Source of the DNA: Enhygromyxa salina
GTDB lineage: Bacteria; Myxococcota_A; Polyangia; Nannocystales; Nannocystaceae
Direction of reading: 5' to 3'
Length of the DNA: 64,000 nt
Assembly (NCBI RefSeq): GCF_000737335.2
Contig: NZ_JMCC02000029.1
Location: 180,272 to 244,271, forward strand
The notes under the pieces are model-generated. The model had not been told where the DNA came from and did no database searches. It saw only the letters and a program-made list of their open reading frames with translations. The position numbers were made by a program, and so were the translations under genes. Position 1 is the first letter of the stretch. Each line of letters starts with the position of its first letter. Shown piece after piece: positions 1 to 8,285 of the stretch.

Positions 1-1
1 G

Positions 2-571
2 CACGAGCAGATCTTCGATCGCTTCGTCGAGGCCTACGTCGCCGAGGTCTACGCGTTGAAGCTGGGCGACCCGCTGGCGGAGGGCACCACCTTGGGCCCG
101 GTCGTGGACGCGCGGGCGGCCGAGCGGGTCGAGCGGCAGGTTCAAGAGGCGATCGCGGCCGGGGCCCGGCAGCTGATCGACGCCGGCAAGTTCGAGGTCC
201 CGGATCGCTCGCCCTGCTACCTGGCCCCGCAGGTGCTCGTTGACGTGGATCACTCGATGGCCGTCATGCGCGACGAGACCTTTGGGCCTGCGATCGGGCT
301 GGTCAAAGTTCGCGATCACCAACACGCGCTCGAGCTCATGAACGACTCGCCCTACGGCCTGACCGCGTCGATCTGGTCGCGCGACGACGAGCGGGTCGAG
401 CAGCTAGCGAGCGCGCTCGAGGTCGGGACCGTGTTCCAGAACCGCTGCGACTTCTTGGATCCGCAGCTTCCGTGGGTTGGCGTCAAGGACTCGGGCCACG
501 GCGTCTCGCTGTCCCACTTGGGCCTGCGCGCGCTGACGCGGCCCAAGAGCCTGCACTTTCGCCGCCGCTAG
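2..571 (+). CDS. Aldehyde dehydrogenase, C-terminal part (gene runs in from the left edge)
   Basis: About 189 C-terminal residues of an NAD(P)-dependent aldehyde dehydrogenase, which oxidises an aldehyde to an acid. The frame is open from base 2, so the start lies outside the window. Visible family marks are the ETFGP motif (near 270-285), the SPYGLTAS stretch that follows, and the end motif with GTVFQNRC and KDSGHG. The catalytic Cys loop lies upstream and cannot be checked. It is 27 bp ahead of a glutamine-synthetase-like gene and then an iron alcohol dehydrogenase, so the three probably form one operon for an amine or amino-alcohol route in which an alcohol becomes an aldehyde and then an acid. 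The substrate cannot be read from the sequence. Confidence 0.9.
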   Translation, partial: HEQIFDRFVEAYVAEVYALKLGDPLAEGTTLGPVVDARAAERVERQVQEAIAAGARQLIDAGKFEVPDRSPCYLAPQVLVDVDHSMAVMRDETFGPAIGLVKVRDHQHALELMNDSPYGLTASIWSRDDERVEQLASALEVGTVFQNRCDFLDPQLPWVGVKDSGHGVSLSHLGLRALTRPKSLHFRRR

Positions 572-598
572 ACCCACCACCGCCCAGGCAGACCCACC

Positions 599-1960
599 AT
601 GCACTTCCAGGACGTCGACCAACTCACCAGCTTCCTCGACGAAGAGTCGATCCGCTTTCACAAGGTCGGCGTGTTCGACATCGACGGCGTGTTCCGTGGC
701 AAGTACATGGACCGCGACAAGTTCGAGTCGTCGCTGCGCAAGGGCTTTGGGTTTTGCGACGTGGTGCTGGGCTGGGACAGCAACGATCAGCTGTTCGACA
801 ACACCCAGGTCTCGGGCTGGCATACCGGCTACCGCGACGCGCCCGTTTCATTGGATCTGAGCACCGTTCGCAAGATCCCGTTCGAGGACGACACGATCTT
901 GGTGATTGGTCAGTTTGACGGCGACTACGAGGGCGTGTGTCCGCGGCGGCTGCTTGGGCGCAGCATCGCCAAGGCCAAGAGCATGGGCTTTGGGGTCCGC
1001 GCGGCGCTCGAGTACGAGTTCTTCATGTTCAAAGAGACGCCCGAGAGCGCGCGGGCGAAGGGCTACCGGGATCTCGAGCCGCTGACGCCGGGCATGTTCG
1101 GCTACTCGATGCTGCGCTCGGGTGTGCACGCGGAGCTGTATCACGAGCTGCTCGAGAGCATGGAGCTGCTCGAGTGTCCGATCGAGGGGCTGCACACCGA
1201 GACGGGCCCGGGGGTGATCGAGGCCGCGCTGCGTCACGACGAGGCGCTCGCGGCTGCGGACAAGGGCGCGCTGTTCAAGACCTTCACCAAGATCCTCGCC
1301 CAGCGCATGGGGCTGATGGCAACCTTCATGTCGAAGTGGAGCAACGAGTACCCGGGCCAGAGCGGGCACATCCACATCTCGCTCGAGGATCATCAGACCA
1401 AGAAGAATGTGTTCTACGGCGGCGACGATCCCGAGGGGTTGTCCCAGACGATGCGGTGGTTCATGGGCGGGCAGGTCGCGCTGCTGCCCGAGCTGCTGCC
1501 GATGATCTGCTCGACCGTGAACGCGTACCGGCGCTTGGTGCCAGGCATGTGGGCGCCGACCCACGCCAACTGGGGGATCGAGAACCGCACCACCGCGATG
1601 CGGGCGATCCCCGGCGGGCCAAACAGCACCCGCAGCGAGTGTCGGGTTGGGCCGGCGGACGCCAACCCCTACCTGGCCCTGGGGGCGGCGCTGGCGAGCG
1701 GGCTGTGGGGGATCGAGAACCAGGTCGAGCCGCCGCCGGTGATCGTGGGCAGCGCGTACGCCAACCCCAGCGCGGCTGGCGAGCCCTTGCCTGGGACCCT
1801 GGGCGAGGCCACGCGCAAGTTCAGCGAGTCCAAGGTCGCCCGCGAGCTGTTTGGCGACGCCTTCGTGGATCACTTCGCGGCCACGCGCGACTGGGAAGAT
1901 CGGCTGGCACGAAAGCACGTGACCGACTGGGATCTGGCCCGCTATTTCGAGATCATCTAG
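599..1960 (+). CDS. Glutamine synthetase family protein (gamma-glutamylamide synthetase-like)
   Basis: A 453-residue protein with the two-domain glutamine synthetase layout: a beta-grasp N-terminus with FDIDGVFRGKYMDRDKF, then the catalytic barrel with EYEFFMF (metal-binding Glu), HTETGPGVIEAAL, the SGHIHISL histidine motif and the NRTTAMRAIPG / STRSECRVG end motifs. It is about the length of PuuA/IpuC-type enzymes, which join glutamate to an amine, and lacks an obvious adenylylation loop. The stop is 7 bp before an iron alcohol dehydrogenase and an aldehyde dehydrogenase lies just upstream. That neighbourhood supports a gamma-glutamyl route for amine or amino-alcohol catabolism rather than primary ammonia assimilation. 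The family is certain; the substrate is inference. ATG start. Confidence 0.85.
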   Translation: MHFQDVDQLTSFLDEESIRFHKVGVFDIDGVFRGKYMDRDKFESSLRKGFGFCDVVLGWDSNDQLFDNTQVSGWHTGYRDAPVSLDLSTVRKIPFEDDTILVIGQFDGDYEGVCPRRLLGRSIAKAKSMGFGVRAALEYEFFMFKETPESARAKGYRDLEPLTPGMFGYSMLRSGVHAELYHELLESMELLECPIEGLHTETGPGVIEAALRHDEALAAADKGALFKTFTKILAQRMGLMATFMSKWSNEYPGQSGHIHISLEDHQTKKNVFYGGDDPEGLSQTMRWFMGGQVALLPELLPMICSTVNAYRRLVPGMWAPTHANWGIENRTTAMRAIPGGPNSTRSECRVGPADANPYLALGAALASGLWGIENQVEPPPVIVGSAYANPSAAGEPLPGTLGEATRKFSESKVARELFGDAFVDHFAATRDWEDRLARKHVTDWDLARYFEII

Positions 1961-1967
1961 GCCGCAC

Positions 1968-3152
1968 ATGAGCACCAACGAACCCGTAGGCAACTTCAAC
2001 TACCCGACCCCTTACCGGATCGGTCGGGGTCGGATCCGCGAGCTCCCGGATGCGTGTCGGGCCCTGGGGATCAAGCGCCCGTTGATCGTCACGGATCCGG
2101 GGATCGTCAGCTTGCCGTGGTTCGCCGAGATCGAGCGCAACCTGTCGCGCCCGGCGGACCTCAACGGCAAGGTGTTCTCGAAGGTGCAACCCAACCCAAC
2201 CGGCGACGACGTGCGCGCTGGGGTGACGGCGTACCGCATGCACATCAGCGATGGTCTGGTGTTGGTTGGCGGCGGCTCGGCGCTGGACGTTGGCAAGTGC
2301 ATTGCCTTGATGGTGAACCACAAGGGCACGGTGTTTGACTACGAGGACGTGGGCGACAACTGGACCCGCGTCGACCCAAGCAAGATGCCGCCGAAGATCG
2401 CGGTGCCGACCACCGCGGGCACGGGCTCCGAAGTTGGGCGTGCCTCGGTGATCGTGAACGAGCAGCACCAAAAGAAGGTGATCTTTCACCCGCGCATGCT
2501 CCCGGAGCTGGTGATCGCCGATCCGGTGCTGACCTTTGGGCTGCCCCCGAAATTGACGGCGGCGACCGGTATGGACGCGTTTGCCCACTGCTTCGAGGCG
2601 TTCTGTGCCCCGGGCTATCACCCGATGGCGGACGGTATTGCGCTCGAGGGGATGCGGCTGATCAAGGACAATTTGCTCACGGTCTATGAGCAGCCGCAGC
2701 ACCTCGAGGGGCGCACACACATGTTGATGGCCGCGACCATGGGCGCGACTGCGTTTCAGAAGGGCCTGGGCTTGGTCCACGCGCTCAGCCACCCGCTTGG
2801 GGGGGCGACGAACGTGCACCATGGCACGGCCAACGCGATCTTCTTGCCCTACGTGATGATGTTCAACCGCAAGGCGATCTCCGCCAAGATGGACACGCTG
2901 GCGCGGGTGTTGGAGATCCCCACGGCAAGCAATGGCTTTGATGCGGTGCTGGGTTGGATGATCGAGCTGCGCCGGGCCTTGGATCTGCCGCATACGCTCG
3001 AGGGCGTGGATGGCTTCTCGGAGTCCATGGCCGCACGCTTGGCCCCGCTGGCGGTGGCGGATCCCACGATGGGCGGCAACCCGATCCCCGCGGACGAGCG
3101 GGATTGTGAGCGGTTGTTCATCAAGGCGCTCGAGGGTGATCTGTCGGCGTGA
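1968..3152 (+). CDS. Iron-containing alcohol dehydrogenase
   Basis: A 394-residue group III (Fe-dependent) alcohol dehydrogenase, cytoplasmic and NAD(P)-linked. The nucleotide-binding loop GGGSALDVGK, the PTTAGTGSEVG motif and the metal ligands (Asp/His in GMDAFAHCFE, the His of HALSHPLGG and of NVHHGTANAI) are all present, so it should be active. It starts 7 bp after the glutamine-synthetase-like gene with ATG and is likely translated from the same message. It would convert the hydroxyl of the glutamylated or free substrate to an aldehyde for the upstream aldehyde dehydrogenase. Its 3' end has been duplicated downstream (see 3496-3600). Confidence 0.9.
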   Translation: MSTNEPVGNFNYPTPYRIGRGRIRELPDACRALGIKRPLIVTDPGIVSLPWFAEIERNLSRPADLNGKVFSKVQPNPTGDDVRAGVTAYRMHISDGLVLVGGGSALDVGKCIALMVNHKGTVFDYEDVGDNWTRVDPSKMPPKIAVPTTAGTGSEVGRASVIVNEQHQKKVIFHPRMLPELVIADPVLTFGLPPKLTAATGMDAFAHCFEAFCAPGYHPMADGIALEGMRLIKDNLLTVYEQPQHLEGRTHMLMAATMGATAFQKGLGLVHALSHPLGGATNVHHGTANAIFLPYVMMFNRKAISAKMDTLARVLEIPTASNGFDAVLGWMIELRRALDLPHTLEGVDGFSESMAARLAPLAVADPTMGGNPIPADERDCERLFIKALEGDLSA

Positions 3153-3183
3153 CGTGGTGTGGGTGCCGCCAGTTCAAGGCTCC

Positions 3184-3531
3184 TCAGCCAGGTGAGGGCG
3201 GGTGGAAGACCTCCGCGAGTGTGCGGGCGGTCAACGCTTGATCGAGCCAGTGCTCGAGCAGCGGGAGATCGGTGCAGCGGGAGATCTGTTGTTGCCGAGC
3301 GTCATCGAGCGCGAGGCCGCGACGGCGGAGCACTCGCTGTAGTACTTGGCGCGCTTGGAGCTGTAGGCCTTCTTCGAGGCCTTCCTCGTGGCCTTCCCGA
3401 TGCCCGCGGACGTAGTAGGCGCCGGTCAACTCCATGGGACCGAGCGGGTCCGCCTCGTCGATGTCCCGAATCTCTTGCGGGATCCGAGCGAGCTGACGGC
3501 TTCTCCGAGTCCATGATCGATTGTTCATCAA
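3184..3531 (-). pseudogene. Truncated C-terminal copy of the neighbouring Rpn-like gene
   Basis: About 97 codons here match the C-terminal third of the full-length gene at 3586-4560, including the EIRDIDEADPLGPMELTG stretch, the REGHE coiled segment and the LPLLEHWLDQALTARTLAEVF tail, with a small deletion in the coiled coil. The first codons (3490-3531) are not part of the family: they are antisense to a duplicated scrap of the adh 3' end. There is no N-terminal nuclease-like part. It is best read as a by-product of a tandem duplication and is probably not functional, although the frame is open. Confidence 0.75.
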
Positions 3532-3600
3532 GGCGCTGACGGGCTCTCTGGGTTAAGTGGTGTCCGCTCTGCTCGCCGGAACCCCTCAGCCAGGTGGGGG
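3496..3600. repeat. Duplicated scrap of the adh 3' end and its downstream junction
   Basis: The sequence from 3496 repeats pieces of the adh 3' end: GGCTTCTCcGAGTCCATG matches 3011-3028, and TTGTTCATCAAGGCGCT matches 3115-3131. About 85 bp between them are missing in this copy. It then continues into the same junction with the Rpn-like 3' end (CTCAGCCAGGTG, 3595 versus 3183). It therefore marks a tandem duplication that covered the adh tail and the Rpn-like tail. Confidence 0.75.
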
Positions 3601-4560
3601 CGGGTCGAACACCTCCGCGAGCGTGCGAGCGGTCAACGCTTGATCGAGCCAGTGCTCGAGCAGCGGGAGATCGGTGCAGCGTTCGATCTGCTGTTGCCGA
3701 GCGCCAGCGGGCTCGAGGCCGCGACGGCGGAGCACCCGCTGTAGTACTTGGCGCGCTTTGAGCTGTAGGCCCTCTTGGACGCCCTTCCGGACGCCTTCTT
3801 CGAGGCCGGCCTCGTGGCCTTCCCGATGCCCGCGGACGTAGTAAGCGCCGGTCAACTCCATGGGCCCGAGCGGGTCCGCCTCGTCAATGTCCCGAATCTC
3901 TTGCGGGATTTGGTCGAGCTGTTCTTGTTTCAGACTGGCGAGCACGAGGTCATGATAGATCCGACGTTCATCAAAATCCAGGTCCGATTTGGCGAGTGCT
4001 TCGAGGGTGGCACACGCACAAGGCACAGCGTGCTCCGATCGTGCCTGAAATACTGAAGTGAGCACGGCCAATGGGATATCGGCGAGCGCCAGTTGCCATT
4101 GTGTAATGGGTGGCAACATACTTGGATCAACGAACCACGGTGATGCGCGGGGTTCTTTCAAGAACATCTTCTGGGCGCGGCGCCGAACCCCGGGATCCGG
4201 CGCGAACACCATTGTCCAACCGCGGCACTCGAACAAGCGGCGAACACCCGCGGCGTAGGTGAGCCAGGAGTAGTACTTACTCTTGTCGTCGTAGGTCTGG
4301 ATCTCGAGGGCGAGACCGGCGACCCGGACCGGCTTTCGGCGCCCAGAGCGGGTCTGGATAGGCTCGAGGACGGCTGCGACCACGTGATCCGCGTAGACGA
4401 TGTTGTCGAGGCGCGCGGGTTCGGGGAGCTCGTTGGCGGCGGCCTCGAAGTTTTTGCAGGATTCTGGGATCGGATCATCGAAGTTGCGAGCGAGCGAAAA
4501 CACGAGCTCGGGATGGCGCTTGACCAGATACAATAGGCCTTGGTGGATGGGGCTCGGCAT
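3586..4560 (-). CDS. Rpn-like / putative PD-(D/E)XK family protein
   Basis: A 324-residue protein from an ATG at 4560; a TTG 36 bp upstream would add 12 residues. It begins MPSPIHQGLLYLVKRHPELV and carries ALEIQTYDDKSKYYSW, which resembles the E-x-Q / K core of restriction-like nuclease folds seen in Rpn and DUF4351-like proteins. The C-terminus has an RGHREGHEAGLEEGV coiled coil and a short helical tail. Family members are multicopy in myxobacteria and are often linked to recombination or transposition. Function here is inference. The gene sits between its own truncated copy and an array of palindromes. Confidence 0.55.
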   Translation of the reverse strand: MPSPIHQGLLYLVKRHPELVFSLARNFDDPIPESCKNFEAAANELPEPARLDNIVYADHVVAAVLEPIQTRSGRRKPVRVAGLALEIQTYDDKSKYYSWLTYAAGVRRLFECRGWTMVFAPDPGVRRRAQKMFLKEPRASPWFVDPSMLPPITQWQLALADIPLAVLTSVFQARSEHAVPCACATLEALAKSDLDFDERRIYHDLVLASLKQEQLDQIPQEIRDIDEADPLGPMELTGAYYVRGHREGHEAGLEEGVRKGVQEGLQLKARQVLQRVLRRRGLEPAGARQQQIERCTDLPLLEHWLDQALTARTLAEVFDPPPPG

Positions 4561-4599
4561 GTGTTTTCGATGACATACCTTGGTGTGTGAGTGCAAGTG

Positions 4600-4912
4600 A
4601 AGTGCGGGTAATTTGTAAGGTTAATAGTGGCCCGTATTCGGGCCACTTCTATTTGGGGGTCAAAGTGGCCCGAATTCGGGCCGCCTGACTCAATGATGCT
4701 GATGCAGTCGGTTGAGAGTGGCCCGGATCCGGGCCACCGTGCTCGGATGATGTTCGCATACCAACGGTGGCCCAGATTCGGGCCACCGTGCTCGTATGGA
4801 TGCTCGCATACCGAGGGTGGCCCGGATCCGGGCCACCCCGAACCCAGTTGCCTGCTGGGAGGGTGCGGGCAACCGGGACGGCTGGCAACGCAAAACCTAG
4901 CTGCTTCAACAG
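4600..4912. repeat. Array of five 22-bp palindromes in a gene-free stretch
   Basis: Five near-identical palindromes with the core GTGGCCCGNATNCGGGCCAC lie at 4626-4647, 4664-4685, 4717-4738, 4766-4787 and 4816-4837. Arms are 8-9 bp around a 4-bp AT-containing centre (TATT, AATT, GATC, GATT, GATC). The last three are also joined by a shared spacer of the form GTGCTCGNATG...TCGCATACC, giving a 49-50 bp period. The array lies upstream of the Rpn-like gene and downstream of the HNH nuclease stop at 4913. No credible gene was seen in this stretch; ORFs through it are translations of the repeat. Confidence 0.85.
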
Positions 4913-5794
4913 TCACCCATCGCAAGCGCAGCCCGACGGCTTCGTGCAATTAGAGGTCGCGGCGATGCAACTATCACCGCATGCCTTGCCCTTCTTGCAG
5001 ACTCGACAGCACACACGCTCACTCGGCTCCGCTGGCACGGTTTGCGCGGTGGGCTTGGCCCCACGCGGCGCCGCGTCATCCTTGCTGGTGCGGCGCTGCG
5101 TCTGCGGCAGCGGGGGGATCCGCCCGGCCTCGCAGGTCTCGAGCGCCTCACCGATCGCCGCGGCTTCGGCCTGGTTCATCCCCAGCCGCCAACGCTGCTT
5201 GATCGTGACCCAGTCGCGCACATAGCTGCAGCGATAGTCCTCACTCGTCGGTAGCCACGCCTCTGGGCCCTTGTCGCCCTTCGAGCGGTTGGCGGCGTAC
5301 TCGACCGCGACGAGGTGCTCGCCGTGCTCGAGGTCGTTGGCGTAGCGGCGTCGCTGCTCTGTCGTCCAGGTCGCGGCGCCGCTGCGATGGGCGTTGGCGA
5401 GCGGGACGAGGTGGTCGACGTCGAGCAGGTGGACCTCGCGGATGATCTTGCCGGTGTAGGGGCACTGCCAGCGGCCCACGGCGACCTCGCAGCGGCGATC
5501 TTCTTCGAACCCGATCGGCTCGTAGGACTCGTCGATCAACACCTCGGTGCGGGTGTCCTGGCAGTCGTGATCGGCGTCGATCCAGTGCGGCCAGTCCGTG
5601 CGCGCGTAGGTGATCGCGGGCTCGGTCGAGGCGAGGGCGCTCGCGGCCGGCCGGCGCAGCTCGGCGGTGTGGTGCGAGTCCGAAGCGACAACGGCCTGCT
5701 CGATCTGCGCCGCAGGGGGATCCGCTCGCGTGGCCGAGGGATCGCAGCCAAGCACGAACAGCAGCGCGACCCCGAGCCCGCGAGTGGTGAGCAT
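4913..5794 (-). CDS. Secreted HNH endonuclease lipoprotein with Cys-rich tail
   Basis: A 293-residue protein starting at the ATG at 5794, chosen because MLTTRGLGVALLFVLGC is a clean lipoprotein signal; longer versions add an unlikely leader. The middle holds the DUF1524-like HNH motif: DVDHLVPLANAHRSGA followed by NDL...NRSKGDKGPEAWLP, with His and Asn metal ligands in place. The C-terminus has a compact Cys-rich motif (CCRVCKKGKACGDSCI, then a CxC near the end), a tail known from some secreted nucleases and likely disulfide- or metal-bound. It should act in the periplasm or outside, for nutrient DNA or competition. The DNase role is inferred from the family. Confidence 0.8.
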   Translation of the reverse strand: MLTTRGLGVALLFVLGCDPSATRADPPAAQIEQAVVASDSHHTAELRRPAASALASTEPAITYARTDWPHWIDADHDCQDTRTEVLIDESYEPIGFEEDRRCEVAVGRWQCPYTGKIIREVHLLDVDHLVPLANAHRSGAATWTTEQRRRYANDLEHGEHLVAVEYAANRSKGDKGPEAWLPTSEDYRCSYVRDWVTIKQRWRLGMNQAEAAAIGEALETCEAGRIPPLPQTQRRTSKDDAAPRGAKPTAQTVPAEPSERVCCRVCKKGKACGDSCIAATSNCTKPSGCACDG

Positions 5795-5930
5795 GGACGA
5801 TCCTATCCCGGGCGCAGCCCCGGTTGAAAGCAGTTCGCTGCCTTCGGTGAACCAGTCTACGAATCCCGGTTGCAAGCGGGCGAGAAGCCCTCGCCCGAGC
5901 TGAAGACAATCGCCACCCGGGCGGACCTGC

Positions 5931-8276
5931 TCAGTCAGCTCGCCGAAGCCAGCGGCCCCCAGCCAGTGCATACCCGACCGCAAACACAAACAGCGCGACG
6001 TAGCCCAGGGCGGCCTGATGCAGCAGCCGGTCAAACCCCAGATCGATCATCGCCGCGAGCGCGTAGGCGGAGCCGACGACGCTCGACAGCGTGCTGAGCC
6101 CGTAGCTGATCGAGACGGTCTGCGCGCGATCCTGATCGATCAAGCACGAGACCAAGTGCGGATAGAACAGCCCGAGCACGACCCCGAGCGGGGCGATCGC
6201 CATCGTGGCGAGCACGAGCTTGAGCGCGACCGGAAGGTGCAGCAAGTTGCCGACCATCGCGTCGAGCACCAGGGTCACCAGCACGACCGCGGCCGCGGCC
6301 AGGCCCGCGAGCACGCGGGTGTCGTGCAGCCGCGCGAGCCGAGGATAGATCGCGCTGCCGATCCCCGAGGTCAGCAAGAACAGCGACAGCACCGCGGCCA
6401 TGCTCAGCAGCGGCTGGGTCAAGAACAGCTCGAGCTTGGCCATGATCGCGACCTCGCAGAGCATGAAGCAAAACCCCGTCAACACCAGGTACAGCAGCAC
6501 GGGGGCGGGCGCTCGCGACTCGCGGCGCAGCGAGGCCACGCCAATGAAGACCACCGCGATCATCGACAAGACGACGACGGTCGTGACCTTGATCCACGTC
6601 ACGTACCACGACAGCGACTCGCGCTGCTCGGCGGTTGGGATCAGCTTGTAGTTGGGCAGATCCAGGTCGCGCATGAACGGGCGATCATCGGTGAAGACGT
6701 CGCCTGTCGCCTCGCCTTCGATCAGCTCCCGGTACGCGGCCGTGCGCTTGTAGCCCTGCCGCGGGAGATAGCGGATCTGACGGCTGCGCTTGGCGTGGTG
6801 GGTATTGACGAATTCGATCGCGCGATCGAGCTCCGCCTGCGTGAAGCCGTCGGGCGCGATGATCATGTCATCGTTGGAGTGCCGCGAATCGACGATGATG
6901 ACCTTGTCCTGAAAGTTGGCGATACCCCGGCGCTCGAACACGTGGCGCATGTTCGAGATCCGCTTGTTGAGCGGCTGGTGATCAAACACGATCAGCCCGC
7001 CCGGCGCGAGCAGATCCAGATAGGTCTCGTAGGCTTCAACGGTGTCGAGGTACTTGGTCGTGTGGCCCGTGACGGCGGTCGTCGCCGCGTTGGAGCCCAT
7101 GTAGATCAGGTCGTACTTGGTCCCCGGTGGCCGCGTGGTCAAGAAGTGCCGGCCCTCGTCGATGACCAGCTCGATGTGATCCTTGTCCAGGAACTCGGCG
7201 ATCCGATGCTTCTTCAGGGCTGGCGTCTCGCGGCCGAGCTGCTCGACGAGGCCGTTGAGCTCGACGCCGGTGATGGGCGTGTCTCCGGCCGTGAACCGAT
7301 CAATCGAGATCATCTCGGCGCCGGTGCCCGCGAACATGACAAGGATGTTGGTGGGCTCGCGCCCGAGCACCCACGGGGCCTCGCGGCCCTCGAACGCTTT
7401 GGGCTGCGCGGGCTCGCGGGTGGGCTTGTAGCGCCAGACCCGGACCGCGCTGCGCGAGTTGTTGTGGATGATCGTGTGGCTCTTCTTGCCCTTGCTGCTG
7501 GTCACCTCGACGACGGCCACGCGCGAGTGCTCGTTCCACCCGTGGGCGATCTCCACGGTGGCCCCGATCCCCTCGAACCGGGCGTAGTCGACGCTACCGT
7601 CGGCCCACGCGACCAAGCGCTCGGCCCCGACCGCGAACACCAAGGTTGCGACCACGGCGATCAGGCGCGCGCGGGAAGTGTCGAGCGAGAGCACCAGCGG
7701 CACGAACGACAGCACAATCAGCACGACGATGACGGTGGGCAGCCCGCCAAAGTGAAACGCAACGGGTGTCATCGCGCAGGCCAGCGCGGCGCCAAGCAGA
7801 TCTGCGGCGTAGATCGAGCCAATGTCGTCACGCCGCAGCTGGTAGATCGAGGTGAGGATCCGGCCAAAGCTGTGAAACGGGAGCAGCATGACGACCACGA
7901 AGATCGCGGTCTTCTTGGCCAGGTAGCTCAGCTGCCCGACCGTTGCGTTGGTCGCCGTCACCGGCATCACCCAGCTGAAGAACAAGAACGCGAACAACAG
8001 CCCGCCCACACACAGCCCAACCAAGACCGCCAGCGCCCGCCGCAGCGAGAACCGCTCGATCGAGCCGGGGACCAGGTGGACGTGAAGGCTGCCCAGCGCG
8101 AGGCCCAAGAACGCGATCGGCAAGGCCAGGTACGCGTTGTCGGCTCCGAGGTGAAAGTCGACCAAGCGCGCCAGCACCAGCTCGAACATCAGGCAGCACA
8201 GGGCGGTCGCGAACACCAACGCGCGATAGTTGGTGGGTTGTGGAGCGGTGGATGGTTCGCTGGAGCGATCGTGCAT
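5931..8276 (-). CDS. Membrane-fused spermidine synthase-like protein
   Basis: A 781-residue protein of three parts: about six to seven membrane segments (residues about 20-210), a soluble spermidine-synthase-fold methyltransferase-like domain (about 230-540, with ILVMFAGTGAEMISID and DLIYMGSNA), and a second membrane block (about 560-775). Such fusions occur in many bacteria and their substrate is generally unknown; a polyamine product is not proven. It starts with ATG 9 bp after the sulfotransferase stop, so the two are probably one operon. Confidence 0.8.
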   Translation of the reverse strand: MHDRSSEPSTAPQPTNYRALVFATALCCLMFELVLARLVDFHLGADNAYLALPIAFLGLALGSLHVHLVPGSIERFSLRRALAVLVGLCVGGLLFAFLFFSWVMPVTATNATVGQLSYLAKKTAIFVVVMLLPFHSFGRILTSIYQLRRDDIGSIYAADLLGAALACAMTPVAFHFGGLPTVIVVLIVLSFVPLVLSLDTSRARLIAVVATLVFAVGAERLVAWADGSVDYARFEGIGATVEIAHGWNEHSRVAVVEVTSSKGKKSHTIIHNNSRSAVRVWRYKPTREPAQPKAFEGREAPWVLGREPTNILVMFAGTGAEMISIDRFTAGDTPITGVELNGLVEQLGRETPALKKHRIAEFLDKDHIELVIDEGRHFLTTRPPGTKYDLIYMGSNAATTAVTGHTTKYLDTVEAYETYLDLLAPGGLIVFDHQPLNKRISNMRHVFERRGIANFQDKVIIVDSRHSNDDMIIAPDGFTQAELDRAIEFVNTHHAKRSRQIRYLPRQGYKRTAAYRELIEGEATGDVFTDDRPFMRDLDLPNYKLIPTAEQRESLSWYVTWIKVTTVVVLSMIAVVFIGVASLRRESRAPAPVLLYLVLTGFCFMLCEVAIMAKLELFLTQPLLSMAAVLSLFLLTSGIGSAIYPRLARLHDTRVLAGLAAAAVVLVTLVLDAMVGNLLHLPVALKLVLATMAIAPLGVVLGLFYPHLVSCLIDQDRAQTVSISYGLSTLSSVVGSAYALAAMIDLGFDRLLHQAALGYVALFVFAVGYALAGGRWLRRAD

Positions 8277-8285
8277 GCGGTGGAC

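Noticed and set aside
4626..4837. CRISPR array
   Set aside because: The repeats are perfect palindromes with short, partly shared spacers and no cas genes; the layout is not CRISPR.
4649..4953. Repetitive small proteins rich in GGPDPGH or ARWPGSGPP
   Set aside because: They are translations of the palindrome array, not genes.
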